Shown here: piece by piece, positions 35,350-47,249 of the stretch
Position numbering within the stretch: the first letter of the stretch is position 1
Layout of the letters: each line of letters begins with the position of its first letter
From: Margaritifera margaritifera
Lineage: Eukaryota > Mollusca > Bivalvia > Unionida > Margaritiferidae
Assembly (NCBI GenBank): GCA_029931535.1
Contig: JAQPZY010001579.1
Span: 326,001-390,000, forward strand
Direction: 5' to 3'
DNA: 64,000 bases
Program-made: the position numbers and the translations under genes
Notes under the pieces: model-generated
What the model was told of the DNA's origin: nothing
The model's database searches: none
What the model saw: only the letters and a program-made list of their open reading frames with translations

Positions 35350-36560
35350 TTCAGTATCTATACTAACCATATATGTAGCTTACAATGTTTTGATATGAAC
35401 CTCCGCGTAAGTGAGAGGAGAAGCCATTACAAGATGCATTCTGAAAAATACCTTTTTTTTCGACAATATCAAAACAATGACCAAAAGGCCTGCGGAAGAA
35501 AAAGCAAATCCTTTGTTCCGCATCTACACACAACAAGTATCTGGCCTCCAAAGTTTCATATAATACCACAAGCAGTTTGGGAGAAGTAGCGATGGCAAAC
35601 CTAATTCCAAAAAACACCCATATTTTTACTATGTTTCAAACATTTTCCCTCAAAGTGGGTAAGAGAATAAAAGCAAAACCTTTATTGCTACTCTACACCA
35701 ACCACAATATAGCCTATATCATTTGAATCGAATCATCCAAGCAATGCGGTAGAAAAAACTACGACGAGTTGAAGTATCATAATCCTAATCAAACTTTTTT
35801 CGACAACATTTTAATAAATGTCTCCAAAAATAGCCAGAAAAACGACTTAACTGCGTATCTAAACCAACTACATATCTAACCTATAAAAGATCTTTCTTCT
35901 CTACAAAATTTCAAGAATAAAGCTCAAACATGTGCCAAAGGAGAAAACAATGAAACATGTTTGAGCATCGTCACCAACCACATATCTACCGTACGAAGTC
36001 TCAGTAACATCTTCCCAGCAATGTGAAAGCAGAAGCAATAACGAACAGAATTGCCACAATAATCCATCTTTGACAATTTTTAAAGAAATGTCAAACAGAA
36101 GAAGAGGACAAAAGTTAAACATTAATGCGCATCGGCAGTAACCACCCATCTGGTCTACAAAGTTGTATTAAAATTTTCCAATAGGTATGGAAGAGAAAAC
36201 AATAGAAAATATTGTGAAGGGATCAACATACTGACGGACCAACAGGGTGTATGGACGAAATACTGGCACGTTAGGACACAGGCAATATCTTCGTTTGTCG
36301 CTGAAGTGCATAAACAAATGCAGTTCTTCAGGCAGTTTAAGAGGAGATGCAATGGCAAGTTTGAATCTCAAAATTTACCTTTTACGAAAAAATTCCAAGA
36401 AACGCCAAAATGGGTTGGAGGAGACAGGTAAATTCTTATTGCGCATCTATACCAACAGCATAAGTAGCCTACACAAGTTTCAGTAAAATTCTCCAAGCAA
36501 TGTGAGATAAGAAGCGATGACCAACTGAATTCCCAAAATACACATTGGAAAGGTTTTAAA
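35350..36560 (+). repeat. Degenerate tandem repeat, about 160-bp unit
   Basis: A phrase like GCATCTAtACCAACcaCATATCTAGCCTAC followed by AAGTTTCA and a -CAAGCAATG- block recurs at about 35357, 35520, 35692, 35853, 35970, 36130 and 36443. Most steps are 160-172 bases; one is about 117, one about two units. Between them lie TTTcGACAAT and AAAGAAATG-CC-AAAA blocks in the same order. A single stray unit with CGCCAACCACTAATCTAGCC lies at 37305-37330. Open frames within it on both strands are by-products. Confidence 0.7.
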
Positions 36561-36602
36561 GAAATGTTCCCAATAATGGGCAGGTCGAAAAATGTATAGA
36601 AG

Positions 36603-36748
36603 ACATTTTCTTTTCCCGCGTAAATACCATATATATTTCATCGTGTGGTAAAAGAAACGTGATATTTTCAAGAGTTAAAATATATAGTTTTTTCTTTTTT
36701 ACTACAATATGAAATATATCTGGTATTTACACAGGAAAAGAAAATTTC
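36603..36748. repeat. Imperfect palindrome, about 47-bp arms
   Basis: The left arm (36603-36649) contains ATTTTCTTTTCC, GTAAATACCA and ATATATTTCAT. The right arm (36702-36748) carries their complements in reverse order. About 8 of 47 positions differ. The loop is about 52 bases, and its edges (TAAAAGAAA and its complement) may extend the stem. This could be a short fold-back or MITE-like element. It starts right after the 160-bp repeat array. Confidence 0.8.
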
Positions 36749-37939
36749 CTTTTTTTATATACCACAATAGCGCCGGAATCAAAGCTTAGAAGATCAAGCC
36801 CACTTTTCAGCATACCACCGCCACCACCCTTTTCGTAATTTCACCTCATTTTCAACCGTATTCACCGGCTAATCATAAAAATATCAGCGATTTTAGAGGA
36901 CGGTAAGCTCGGAATGACCTACTATGTTGCAATAAATGACACTTTTGACATTTTGTAAACTAACTTACCCTATCTAACCACAAATCAAGTCCAATTGAGT
37001 AAATGCATCACACCAAGTTTTTAAAATTGTTGGCAAGATAGTTCAGGGGAAATAACTTCGTAGGGACGTAAATGGCGAGTTAAATGTTTCAGCAAAAAGA
37101 TCATTTTTCGTGTCTGAAAGGTAATGCAGTTTATATTTATTTGGTCTGTCTCACAAAGTGCTCGTTTTTCTTGCTGCAAGTATAACTTATGTTGGCACAC
37201 ACAATCAAGCGTCGCAAGTCATTATGGGAAATCTTGTATTTTCGCATGTGAACGCATACCGATATATCACACTGAAGTATATAATAAAAACCCTTATTGT
37301 AAATCTGCGCCAACCACTAATCTAGCCTACACGTTTTTAATTAATGTATCGATCATAAAATCTAAACAAATCCTTTCTGTTGAGATATTGTTACGATTGT
37401 TGTGTCCTAAGTGCCTTATGAAAAGTGCGCATTGTCTAAATAATGGAATGTGCTAATTTCTAAAGGTGATAATCCAGACGAAACATATGTGAGGAGATAA
37501 TGTAACCAGTCACAGGTTCATTTTGATTCCGTAAAAGTGTTAAAGCGCATGCGCATTGTGCAGTTAATCTTCCTGCATTTTCCACGACGATTATATTTGC
37601 GCATATTCATCACATCTAGGGTACTTATAGAGCAAATTCTCTATACACAAATTACATTACGACGAGTCTTGTCAGGAAGCTTACCACTTTACGGGAGCAA
37701 TCTTCAGCTGTAGAGGTATGTAAAATTTAAGATTGTATTCTTTAGTACTATTCGTTTTATATGACAAAATTGTTTCATATATTAGATGTTTTAGAATTTA
37801 TTCTAGATTCTACAGAGAGTCAATACCTAGGTCATACAACGCCATGCTATTAGAAATACTATTGTCTGGTTCAAGTTAGCTATTTGTTATAACTGAACAG
37901 ACATATTTTATTTAATTATACGCTGCGTGCATTGAATGA
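36749..37939. other. Non-coding; diverged repeat fragments
   Basis: The stretch 37000-37330 shows faint similarity to the 160-bp repeat units upstream. Nothing else is recognised. Confidence 0.4.
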
Positions 37940-38810
37940 TTAATGTAATGTGTAACGAAACGAATTCATGTGCGCGCATGCGCAACATATATCAATGATA
38001 AAGTACTTAACCGTGCTATATGTACTACATGGTTCAGTTGTTATACTTGTAGCTGCCTTGTGTATGGTTTGGTGATGTGGAGTCACATAACTCTGTGGGG
38101 TTTTTTGTGACGTGTACGCTGTGTCTGGTGATGTTGGCTCGGAAGAGAGTACTGGTGTTCTCGATGTGAGGGACCAAGGCTTCGCGACCATCGGGTCTGT
38201 GTTGAATGAGAAGGCTCTCGATGGATCCTTCAACAGACTGGGAGGGGTGGACCATGCGTGGTGGCTCCTTGACCATTGACTAGAGCGGGTGGAACCGGAA
38301 ATACATCTCGGTCGTCAACTGGACGGCACGATAGTTATATATATTAAGTGTTCCATGTTATTGTTATTTTCACTATTGCTATCTGAGCAAAACACCATTC
38401 CCATTCCAATATCGATTGATGAATTGATAAATTGATGAGTTGATAGATTGTTGAATAAATAAGTGATATATTGATAAGTGCATAAATTGCATGCTTTGGT
38501 CACCCTTGGTGCTTAATAAGACCTTGTTTATATTTGGGTGTAGATCATATACTCCTATTTGCTGATTAGTGATAGGACGTTATTTGTTTAAATTCCATTC
38601 GTTAAATTCATCTTTGATTTTTCTCGTTGAGTTACTTGTTGTTGATAGTTCCATGTTAGGAACTATATAATTTTCCTTATCTTTTTGTTATAATGGTGTC
38701 AGATTTGTTCATCTTTAAATTGCATTTATAAATAAACATCTCATTAACGCAATTGCTTTCGGTGTCTTCACTAATCCAATCCCAACCCGGCTTCATCCTG
38801 TTACAATATT
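37940..38810. other. Possible LTR-element debris
   Basis: The minus strand at 38276-38034 is less AT-rich than its surroundings and is open in two frames. One further frame with stops reads QRTRHKKPHRVM, loosely like the basic end of Gypsy polyproteins. On the plus strand, 38728-38808 looks like an LTR end (AATAAA, then a C-rich stretch to CATCCTGTTACA). The two signals disagree in strand, and I found no matching second LTR. Confidence 0.22.
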
Positions 38811-39009
38811 TAACTTTGTAGTAAACTAAGTAGAATCAGCCAAATAGACAAGAACGTTATTCTAATTTGTTTGTGCAAAAATTTTAAATATCTCTTAATT
38901 GTGATCCATAACAATTACATTTCAAAACGTACCAAAATTATGCTTATGATAAGAAGAACATTCCTGAATAATTCCATGATTTTCGTGAAATGAAAGTATT
39001 GTTTGAAAA

Positions 39010-39333
39010 TTGTGGATATCATGGCCGTTTGGCTTGAATTGTGATGACAAAACGGCGATCAAGTTAAACAATCAGACAGAATTTCCATGGATCACAACGG
39101 CAATCAACAGGTCAATACACAAACGTAAAAGAGCCTATCGAAAAGCCAAGCAATCTAACCTACCATCTCGTTGGACTAAATTTCGTTCACTGCGGAACAA
39201 AACAATCTCTATGATTCGACAAGCAAAGCAGCCACATACTGACAAAATAGTACAAAAGCTGAAAACCTTAAGTTTTTCATCAACCCTCGCCATACATATT
39301 CTATTCCATACCTTCAACATAACGGTTCGGTAA
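39010..39333 (+). pseudogene. LINE C linker before the reverse transcriptase
   Basis: The frame reads PWITTAINRSIHKRKRAYRK and then a basic helical stretch, RNKTISMIRQAK. That is the usual endonuclease-to-RT linker of this LINE type. The first Met is not a real start: the sequence enters from a truncated 5' end. Confidence 0.75.
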
Positions 39334-39518
39334 TCACTGAGGAAGTTGACAAAGCTGAATTACTTAACGATTTTTTAGAGCAAACTGTACCAGAGGAAAC
39401 AAATGTTAACCTTCTAGATATACCTTTATATACGGATAGAACTATAGAACTAACGCCTGACGAAGTACAAAATGTTCTCAAAGCCTTCCTCAGATAAGTC
39501 TACGTAAGCGTATTCTGC

Positions 39519-39779
39519 GTGAGCTGGCTAATGAACTCTCACAGCCACTTGGTTCACTTTTTAACTGATCTCTTAGAAAATCAGCCTTTCCAGACTCTTA
39601 ATTACTTCCGTGATGAAAACATTCTTACACCTTTCCTGTCTAGCTTTATTTCGGGTGATTCGACAGTTAATCAATTAGCATACCTCTGTGATACGTTCTG
39701 TAAAGCAATAGATTCCGGTAAGGAAATCAGAGTTGTGTTTTGCGACATAAGTAAAGCTTTTGACCGAGTGTGGCATTAA
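39519..39779 (+). pseudogene. LINE C reverse transcriptase, palm motif A
   Basis: The frame contains FISGDSTVNQLAYLCDTFCK and GKEIRVVFCDISKAFDRVWH, RT motif A with its catalytic Asp, ending in a TAA. The fingers that should lie between residues 25 and 30 (the YRPVSLL region) are deleted. Catalytic motif C, FADD, follows at 40001-40012 in another frame. Confidence 0.82.
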
Positions 39780-40536
39780 GGACTAATTCATAAATTGAAA
39801 TCAACCGGTATGACAGGAAGCCGTATCAAATGGTTCTCTTGCTATCTAAAAAGCAGAAGACAAAGAGTGATTCTTTCGGGCGTGCTTTAAGAGTGTAGGT
39901 GTATTAGAGCTGGTGTAACCAAGGATCCGTGTTAGGTCCCTTACTTTTCTTGATATACATAAATGATATTGTATAAGATATACATTCCAATATAAGTTTA
40001 TTTGCAGATGACACAAGTCTCTTTCTGATCGTACAAAATTCCGACTTAACAGCTCATAATCTCAACTCGTCTCAGTCTCAAAATGTCTCAGTGGGCAAAT
40101 ACTTGGCTTGTATCTTTCAACCCTTCTATGACTGAATCCCTAACAATTTTCAGGAAAATAAATAAACTCTTCTATTCACCCCTATATATGCTCAGCCGTA
40201 GAATAAAGGAAGTTGATGCGCACAAACATCTTGGTGTATTTCTTTCGAATGACTGCTCATGACACAAACAAATAGACTATACAAAGGAAAAGGCATGATC
40301 AAGAATTAATGTAATGCGTAATCTCAAATTCCAATTTGACAGAAAATCTTTAGAAATTATATTTACATCTTTTATACGACCTATTCTGGAATATGATAAT
40401 GTGGTTTGGGACAACTGCATATTACTCAAGAAAAGATAGCTAGAAAAAATACAAAATCAGACAACCAGAATTGTGACTGGTACGACAAAATTAGTATCTA
40501 TTGAAGCGCTACATCAAGAAATAGGATGGGAAAGTC

Positions 40537-40959
40537 TTGAATCCAGACGACAAAAAACACACACTTACACTCTTGTATAAAATGACAAATGGTTCAAGCC
40601 CTCCCTATCTCACATCTCTGATTCCACCATCCGTTAGTGATATTAGTCGCCATAGCTTACGTAATGCAAACAATGTCCAATTAGTACAAGCTAGAACTAG
40701 TCTTTATTATAACTCGTTTCTTCTTTCGGTCATTCGAGAATGGAATACATTATCTATTGAGACTCGTCAAATTGACTCCATTAACAACTTCAAAAACACA
40801 TTAAATAATAGCAATACTCATGTTCACAGACACTTTTATTGGGGTAGAAGGAAATTTCAAATTCTTCATGCCCAACTTAGACAAATTGCAGTTCACTTAA
40901 TCAACGTTTATTTACAAAGAATACAATCGGGTCCCCTCTTTGCATATGTGGATCTGTAG
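40537..40959 (+). pseudogene. LINE C C-terminal domain
   Basis: A 140-codon frame covers the region after the RT: LTLLYKMTNGSSPPYLTSL, RHSLRNANNVQLVQARTSLY and SFLLSVIREWNTL. Downstream, in another frame, a Cys-containing stretch follows (CGSVESTQHFSFSCA-like, about 40945-41000), the usual end of this LINE type. The product would bind element RNA or DNA during insertion. Confidence 0.78.
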
Positions 40960-41797
40960 AAAGTACACAACATTTCTCTTTTTCTTGCGCTTTTTTAGCA
41001 AGAACAACGCATCGAACTGTTTCAATCTCTCGTACCATATGGTAATTTAACATTAAAAACCTTCTTGTATGGTGATACAACACTTCTGTAGGAAGTAAAC
41101 ATTAGTATTTTCGATGCCGTTCATAAATGTATTGAAAAGTCAAAAAGATTTACTTAAGTGCACATATTACAATTACTAACATGCATGCACTTTTGCGGGT
41201 CATAAACAGCTGCAAGCATTAATTTCCCCTACTTTTCCAAATGATTCGCTATCGCCTCGGCAACGACTCGCTCTAGGAGGAAGTTCCGTTCACGTTTAAT
41301 CTCACTTTTTGTTCCATTTTATTTATTTATTTATTTATTTTTGTTCCTCCCCTTTTTCTTTAATCCCCATTTTCTCAACTTTCTACAAAATGTTTGACAC
41401 ATTTTAATTAACAATTTCTCCTCTAAACTGCTTTCTCTTTTATTATCCTTGTCTCTCAAGTACTTTCTCGTTGTTCATCCTCTTGCTTCGTGTACATTGG
41501 CTAAATGCTAATGTTTAACCAAGAGATTCTTCACTTTGCCTGATCAATAATTTTAATTTGTTGTCATTAAACTTAATATCGTCCACCATATATTAATATA
41601 TCTTTACAATGGTTGTATCGTAAAAGGAGAGGAACATCATAAGTCACTGGCTTTCGTTCTAATCCTTTACCTTATATTCTGTACTTCTTGTAATCACCAA
41701 TTATAAATTTATGAAATAAAATATGTTTAAACTAAGCAAGTTGGTAATGACATAGAAAAGAAAAAGAAAAACGCCACCTATTTTCTTAAGATAAAAT

Positions 41798-41798
<1 letters not shown>

Positions 41799-41833
<35 letters not shown>

Positions 41834-41998
41834 GTAATAACAATACTACTACTAATAATAATAATAACAGTGATAATAATAGCGGTAATGGTAATGATAC
41901 TGATAGTAATAGAGGTAAAAATAGTAATAATAATGGTGATAAGATAACTGATACTAATGGTGTTCTGGTCGGTGTTAATAATTATGGTAATAATTAGT
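41799..41998 (+). repeat. Imperfect (AAT)n trinucleotide repeat
   Basis: About 200 bases of AAT units with AGT, GGT, ACT and similar variants, purest at the left end. Confidence 0.93.
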
Positions 41999-42149
41999 AC
42001 TTATTTTTGTAGTTATTGCTTGCAATATTATTGTCTGGGATGTAGTCTACGTTTGCACCATTTTATATTGAGAAAATAGAAGGAACCCAACTTTTTCTTT
42101 ACCCTTTGCTAAACTTTAATTATGTCTCAAAATTCTCAAAGGAGTTCAG

Positions 42150-42332
42150 GATTTGGGCTTTTAGCATATGATAATCCATACATGGCGGCCAGTATATTTT
42201 TGTGGATGAAGAGCGCGGAAAGAACCACTGGCAACCATTCTCACATATCCGCAATGGTCGAGTCATGACAGAGGTGAGATGTGAGTGATCTGTAAAGGCG
42301 AGCGCCTTAGACCACTCAGCTACCCGGGGCCA
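42150..42332 (-). mobile_element. Degenerate tRNA-derived SINE
   Basis: On the minus strand it starts GCCCCGGGTAGCTGAGTGGT and continues CTAAGGCGCTCGCCT. This closely resembles the 5' half of a leucine-type tRNA, with a good box A. Box B is badly eroded (CTCGACCATT). The body has GTGAG..GGTTGCCAGTGGTTC and ACTGGCCGCCATGTA, parts I know from mollusc SINEs. No clear target duplication was found, so it is older than the SINE at 18 kb. Confidence 0.65.
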
Positions 42333-43385
42333 CATTTTATCAAAGGAGGTGTGTGACAATTATACAGAATACATCTAGCAAACTAAGAAAATATTAGAAA
42401 TACATGTTAACACTCAGGCCAATTTAAATTTCATCCAAATACAAGAAGGGCTATGTGCTTCACCAAAGTCAAAGGGCCCAAAAATGATAGAAACATATGG
42501 AGTAAATTATTTTCTTTTTTCTAATGAACAGGTGAATTCGATTTGCAGTTTTTGATTTGTCCACCATTACTACTATTATTACTGCTATACCACTTCCACT
42601 TTTACAGAACCCGCCCCCCCCCCCCATTAAGACGACACATTGAACTGAGAAAGAGTGGCCTTAAGAGGGAAGTGGAGGACAAGCTTGTCCTTTGACATAG
42701 TAAATGTGGCTTGACTAGGTGGTTACAATTGAGAGTAGTCGAAAACATTAAAAAATTTTGCAACTATGTTGTACCGTCGAAATTCTTTCATTTAGTTTAC
42801 CTTTTAGGGTTTATTTTCTATAAAATATGAATGACTGTAGACTTTGATAAAAGTAATTGATTTAGATTTAATCTAAATGATATGAAAGCTAAAATACGAT
42901 AAACTCGCAAAAACGCATGTGAGGAAATAACATTCGCCCTCATAGACCAAACTACTATTGGCAGATATGCAAACGAAAAAAAAAACAATTGTAAACTCCA
43001 GAAGAAGAGTAATTCTAGACATTTTTATTTGGTTAGATGCGAAGACAATTCTGATGTGAACATACAATATATCCCTCTTTTCGGAAAATAAATAAATTTC
43101 TTTCTTGGACATGAAGATAATGTTTGGAGACGTTACATATTTTGCGAGGATTCATCTATTTTGGTCACGCTCTCTAAAGTATTTTTAGGCTGGCAAAGAA
43201 CAATTTACTGTTCAAGTTTTATCCTTACTAATATTTCCTGGAAAAAAAAGATAGCAGCTGCAAAATTATTTGCGAGGCGAACACATTGATAAATATAGAA
43301 AAATAACGATATAATTGAGGAAAGGGATGCGTTTGATAAGTATAATAAATACCAATATGTTTCTGACTGCGATCAACAAGCTTAG

Positions 43386-43434
43386 TATAATAATAATAAT
43401 AATAATAATAACAATAATAATAATAATAATTATA
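43386..43434 (+). repeat. (AAT)n microsatellite
   Basis: AAT units with one AAC interruption. Confidence 0.95.
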
Positions 43435-45851
43435 ATCTGTATTATTGTAACACAGACATACTGTCCCAATTACATACATGCATGAAAATATATGATGGAA
43501 CCACAAAACAGCAATTCTTGTACATAGCACACTGACTCTCTAACTTCTAAAGAGTTTACGAGATAAAGAGTAAAATTATGTAAGAGATTAATATTATTAC
43601 TCATTCACTGCATAAAGTTATATAATTTAATGTAATTTGTATTATAGCAAATGTTTGAAGATGAACAAGCATTTCTCAAATGAATGTACTTAGGGCATTT
43701 GAACACAAAGTGGAACTCAAATTATATTTCTACACACAAAGAGCACAGTCTATCAACATAGGTGGTATTTTTCAATCTAAATATCTTTAACATTAGAGGG
43801 ATGTTTCGATTTCTGAACATATAAAATGAGCGAACACTGTATGAAGAATTTAAACAATCTATATGCTACTGACAACTGAAGTCGGTCCTGTTCTTATTAT
43901 AAGATCGTAATCTATCCAGTAATTTTAAGCCTGCATTTAGTTCTTCCATACACGTATCTTTTCACCGTTGCTTAAATATAATTCAGAGAAAGATTGTCTC
44001 TTTCACTTACAGATGCTGCATTATTCTCTTGATTTATTTAGTATTTTATGCTGAATAACAGTTTCGGCAAATGTAGCCAATTCATCTGCATGCTACTGTG
44101 CAAATAATTGAGCATCTTCTAATGTTATTTAGCGTCTTAACACAAGCTTTCCCACTTACATATATGGTTTTGAATATCATAAGGATTGTACTGCTAATAT
44201 TTGTATTTACTACTTTAGAGTAAAGTAAGCTTATATCCATGCAGCCAAACTTTGTTTCAAAAAGAGCTTAAATCAACCTCTTTCTTCACTCAGATATTTA
44301 CATATCAAATTGTCCCTGTTTTCTCTGACCGTTTCCCATCCCGTTTTCGATATTTTGACATGTATGTCTGTGTGTGAGTTTAGAACATATTCTCTGTTGA
44401 AAACATGAAAGTCTCAGAAACGGAATTTGATAGTTGCTTTAAACAAGGGCTAGAATAATTAAGCGACATTGTATCGAACCCTACCTGGTTCATAATGATA
44501 TGCACAATACATATCTTCTCATTTATATCAATTAAAATTGTGTTCGTCTCTTAAGAAAGCCGAAGCAAAAGCCAAATTTACAGTGCTTATAAATTGGACA
44601 CCGTACATCGCCACTTTTTACTTTCCATCGTCACATGATCCAAATATCGCGCCATACGTTTTTCCAAATGTCAAAGGTCAAAAGGATTACGTACCATAGA
44701 TAACCTATGTATGGGAAATGGCCAATTGATGTCGAGAGATTTTGTGATCATGTCAGTAAGCAATGTTGGTTTTGTTTTCAAAGTAAAGAGGTAATGTTTA
44801 GTCTAGATATATTTCTTCATTTTTCATTCTTAATATATCTATTTTTTTTAGTAATATTTTCATTATTTTCACCTGTTAGGGAAATGGGCTCATCTAGGCC
44901 CAAATTAAATATTGTTGGTTGGTGAATGGATTCAATGTTTTTACTTGTCATGACAGTGATTCTAAATATAAATAATGATATATAATATATCAAAAGTAAA
45001 TAATCATATTACCATCATGAAAGTGGTTCTAAATGTAAATAATGATTGATCTAAAAGTAAGTAATCAATACTTGTCGTATACATATAAAACTGCCATTGC
45101 CATCATTATCCCCACGTCTACCATTTGCAACCATCATTCCAGATAGCTGACAAATTATCAGTAAATTCTCACCGTTTCGACCTAACCCTTTTCTGCCACC
45201 ACCAGCTCCACCCTCAAGTATCTAATTCCTCGACATACGCTCTATCTTTATCGATAAATTTATTTTATACAATAAAGTCACCCAGCTATTATTGATGAAG
45301 ACCATTAATTCCAGATACATTTGATAATTCCAACAGATTTTCTACCCAGCTATAAATACTATTAAAGGCACTCAATTACGCAGAGGCGTTGCAATTTTAC
45401 AATATCACCGCGTTCTTCTGACAGGGAACAACTGAACCTGGTAATACACTCCACTGAATATTTTCCAATATTTTATGGAAAATGGTGCAAGACCGAGTTA
45501 GTGAATCTCTTCTTTTATGAAGTCCTTATATAATCGGTCAAATCTCACTTGACTATCTTTTTATCTCAAATATTAAGATATCTAATGAAATTATATCTAC
45601 CTATCCTAGATATCTATATATTCATATGTATTTCCGTCTGCCTATTTATCTATCTATTTATATATGTACCCATTTGTTTTTTCTATCCATCTATCTGTTT
45701 TTCTATCCATATATCTGTCTGTATATAACTCTATTATACATGCATACACATATGAATGTCGGGTGTCAAAAGCAAAGCCCTAGTATTAAGACCATATCAC
45801 TAATTTTTTGCGAGTCCCACTATACTATTGGTCTTATTACCGGGTAAACCC

Positions 45852-45877
45852 AATCTCTCTCTGTCTGTCTGTCTGTC

Positions 45878-45915
<38 letters not shown>

Positions 45916-45933
45916 TGTGTGTGCGTGTGTTAC
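45852..45933 (+). repeat. (GTCT)n(AT)n compound microsatellite
   Basis: Short CT/GTCT repeats lead into a 30-base AT run and then a GT-rich tail. Confidence 0.93.
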
Positions 45934-46311
45934 AAATAGGGAGCTGTAGAATTAAAATTATGCCCGATATGTACTGCTAAAATATACAATATAATGATGT
46001 TTAACAATGTGGACATATTTGTATTTTAGATTTTAGTTAAAGACGATCGGTTGACATGGTTTCCAAGGCAAAAGTTTGTTTATCGGTACTTGTCAAGAAC
46101 GACTTTCACCCTTTCATATTTAATACAGACTCTAAATTGTTAAATATAGTATCTCTGAAAATATTCTGAGTAATTGCCAACATGAAAGTCATGTTAACAT
46201 TTCGGACTGATATATTATAATATATGTTCATATAAGTGAATCGGTCAAAATGGATTAATAATCTTTTCCAGTTAACTAGCACATTCAATTAGATTTTTCT
46301 GATTTGTGGCA

Positions 46312-46590
46312 ACGATTGCTACAGTTGGTGCTGCAGCTATTACATTTTTCACTACTAGTGCTACTACTATTACTGCTGTTGCTACAACTACTACTATTGC
46401 TATCGCTATTGCAACTACAGCTGCTACTGCTACCACTGTTGCATTTACCACTACTTCTGCTCCTTCAGCTACAACTATTACAATACCATAACCACGATCC
46501 TGCCTCTACTACTACTCATACTACTGCTACTCATACTACTACGACGACTACTAGTACTACTACTGCTACTACTACTACTGCTATTATATT
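46312..46590 (+). repeat. Imperfect CTA/CTG-type trinucleotide repeat
   Basis: About 280 bases of CTA, CTG and CTT-like units. Translated, one frame is Leu-rich and another Thr/Ala-rich. That makes a long apparent open frame (46304-46654), but it is low complexity with no start context or splice sites, so I do not call a gene. Confidence 0.88.
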
Positions 46591-46899
46591 ACAATCACCA
46601 GGCTACCATAGCATTTCTTCCTTGTTCCTCATTTTGTATGTCAACACTAACTAGGTTTCCATATTATCATCGCAGTTCAAGCCAAGAAGGATGATCTATA
46701 CAATTATCAAACAGTATTTCCATCAGACTTACAATCGTATGAAAGCTTAACGATTTATTGAGTGTTTATTGTTTGATTTGTTAGTTTCTGTTTTGCAATT
46801 CCCTTCAAGATAGAAACTCAGTGAGAACTGAAAATGCATCGGCTAGGTAAATCTAATTCTGCTATGTTCGTTGTTAGTTTTTTGCATATGTATATATTT

Positions 46900-47141
46900 T
46901 GTTACGACTTTAGGTCCTAGAAAAAATGTAACAGTAAGAGAATGATACACACATTGTCTCTTGACCCATATCAACAGGATGTGAAGCAATACAATGGGGT
47001 ATAAAAAGTCTAACTGTCAACATGACTAGCCTTGAACTCAAATTCTAGTAAACATTATATTTACTAGTGACCAGAATTTAAAGTACAAGTTACCTTCTGG
47101 ACAATATTTAAACACACTTTATAGATTAAATATACATAACA
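46900..47141 (-). repeat. 3' LTR, internally deleted
   Basis: It shares both ends with the solo LTR at 29.4 kb (713 bases) but is only 242 bases, so roughly 470 internal bases are missing, starting near GAATGATACACACATTG. TG..CA ends are present. Confidence 0.75.
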
Positions 47142-47249
47142 CCTCCCTCATATAGAACAATAAAGATTTATGCAATAAAGTTTTCTTTTACATAGTTGTC
47201 AAAGAGGCATATGATACTATAATAATCAAAATTCCATAGGAAGATGTCT

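Larger units (their letters stand above)
39000..41735 (+). mobile_element. LINE C: decayed non-LTR retrotransposon
   Basis: Plus-strand frames in order give: a pre-RT linker (39010-39333), a segment ending in LTPDEVQNVLKAF (about 39450-39485), an RT core (39519-39779), the catalytic FADDTSLFLIV (from 40001), the thumb, and a C-terminal domain (40537-40959). A last piece reads LKTFLYGDTTL (near 41055). This is a LINE type common in molluscs. The 3' part ends in AT-rich sequence with AATAAA near 41715. The endonuclease is missing (5' truncation). The segment between NQPFQ and NYFRDEN lacks the RT fingers, so it also has an internal deletion. Stops and shifts occur throughout. Confidence 0.82.
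42333..46300. other. Mostly non-coding; simple repeats
   Basis: It contains a poly-C run near 42608-42625, an AAT repeat at 43386-43434, a small 68-bp duplication near 44949-45050 (TTCTAAATxTAAATAATGAT twice) and the repeats at 45852-45933. No exon is supported. Confidence 0.45.

Noticed and set aside
35363..36671. Several open frames of 60-84 codons on both strands
   Set aside because: They all lie within the 160-bp degenerate repeat and the palindrome, and overlap each other in different frames.
43228..43530. 100-codon minus-strand frame with a Tyr-rich centre
   Set aside because: The centre is the AAT microsatellite, and the flanks show no motif.
46304..46654. 116-codon Leu-rich open frame
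   Set aside because: It is produced by an imperfect trinucleotide repeat; two frames are open at once and both are low complexity.
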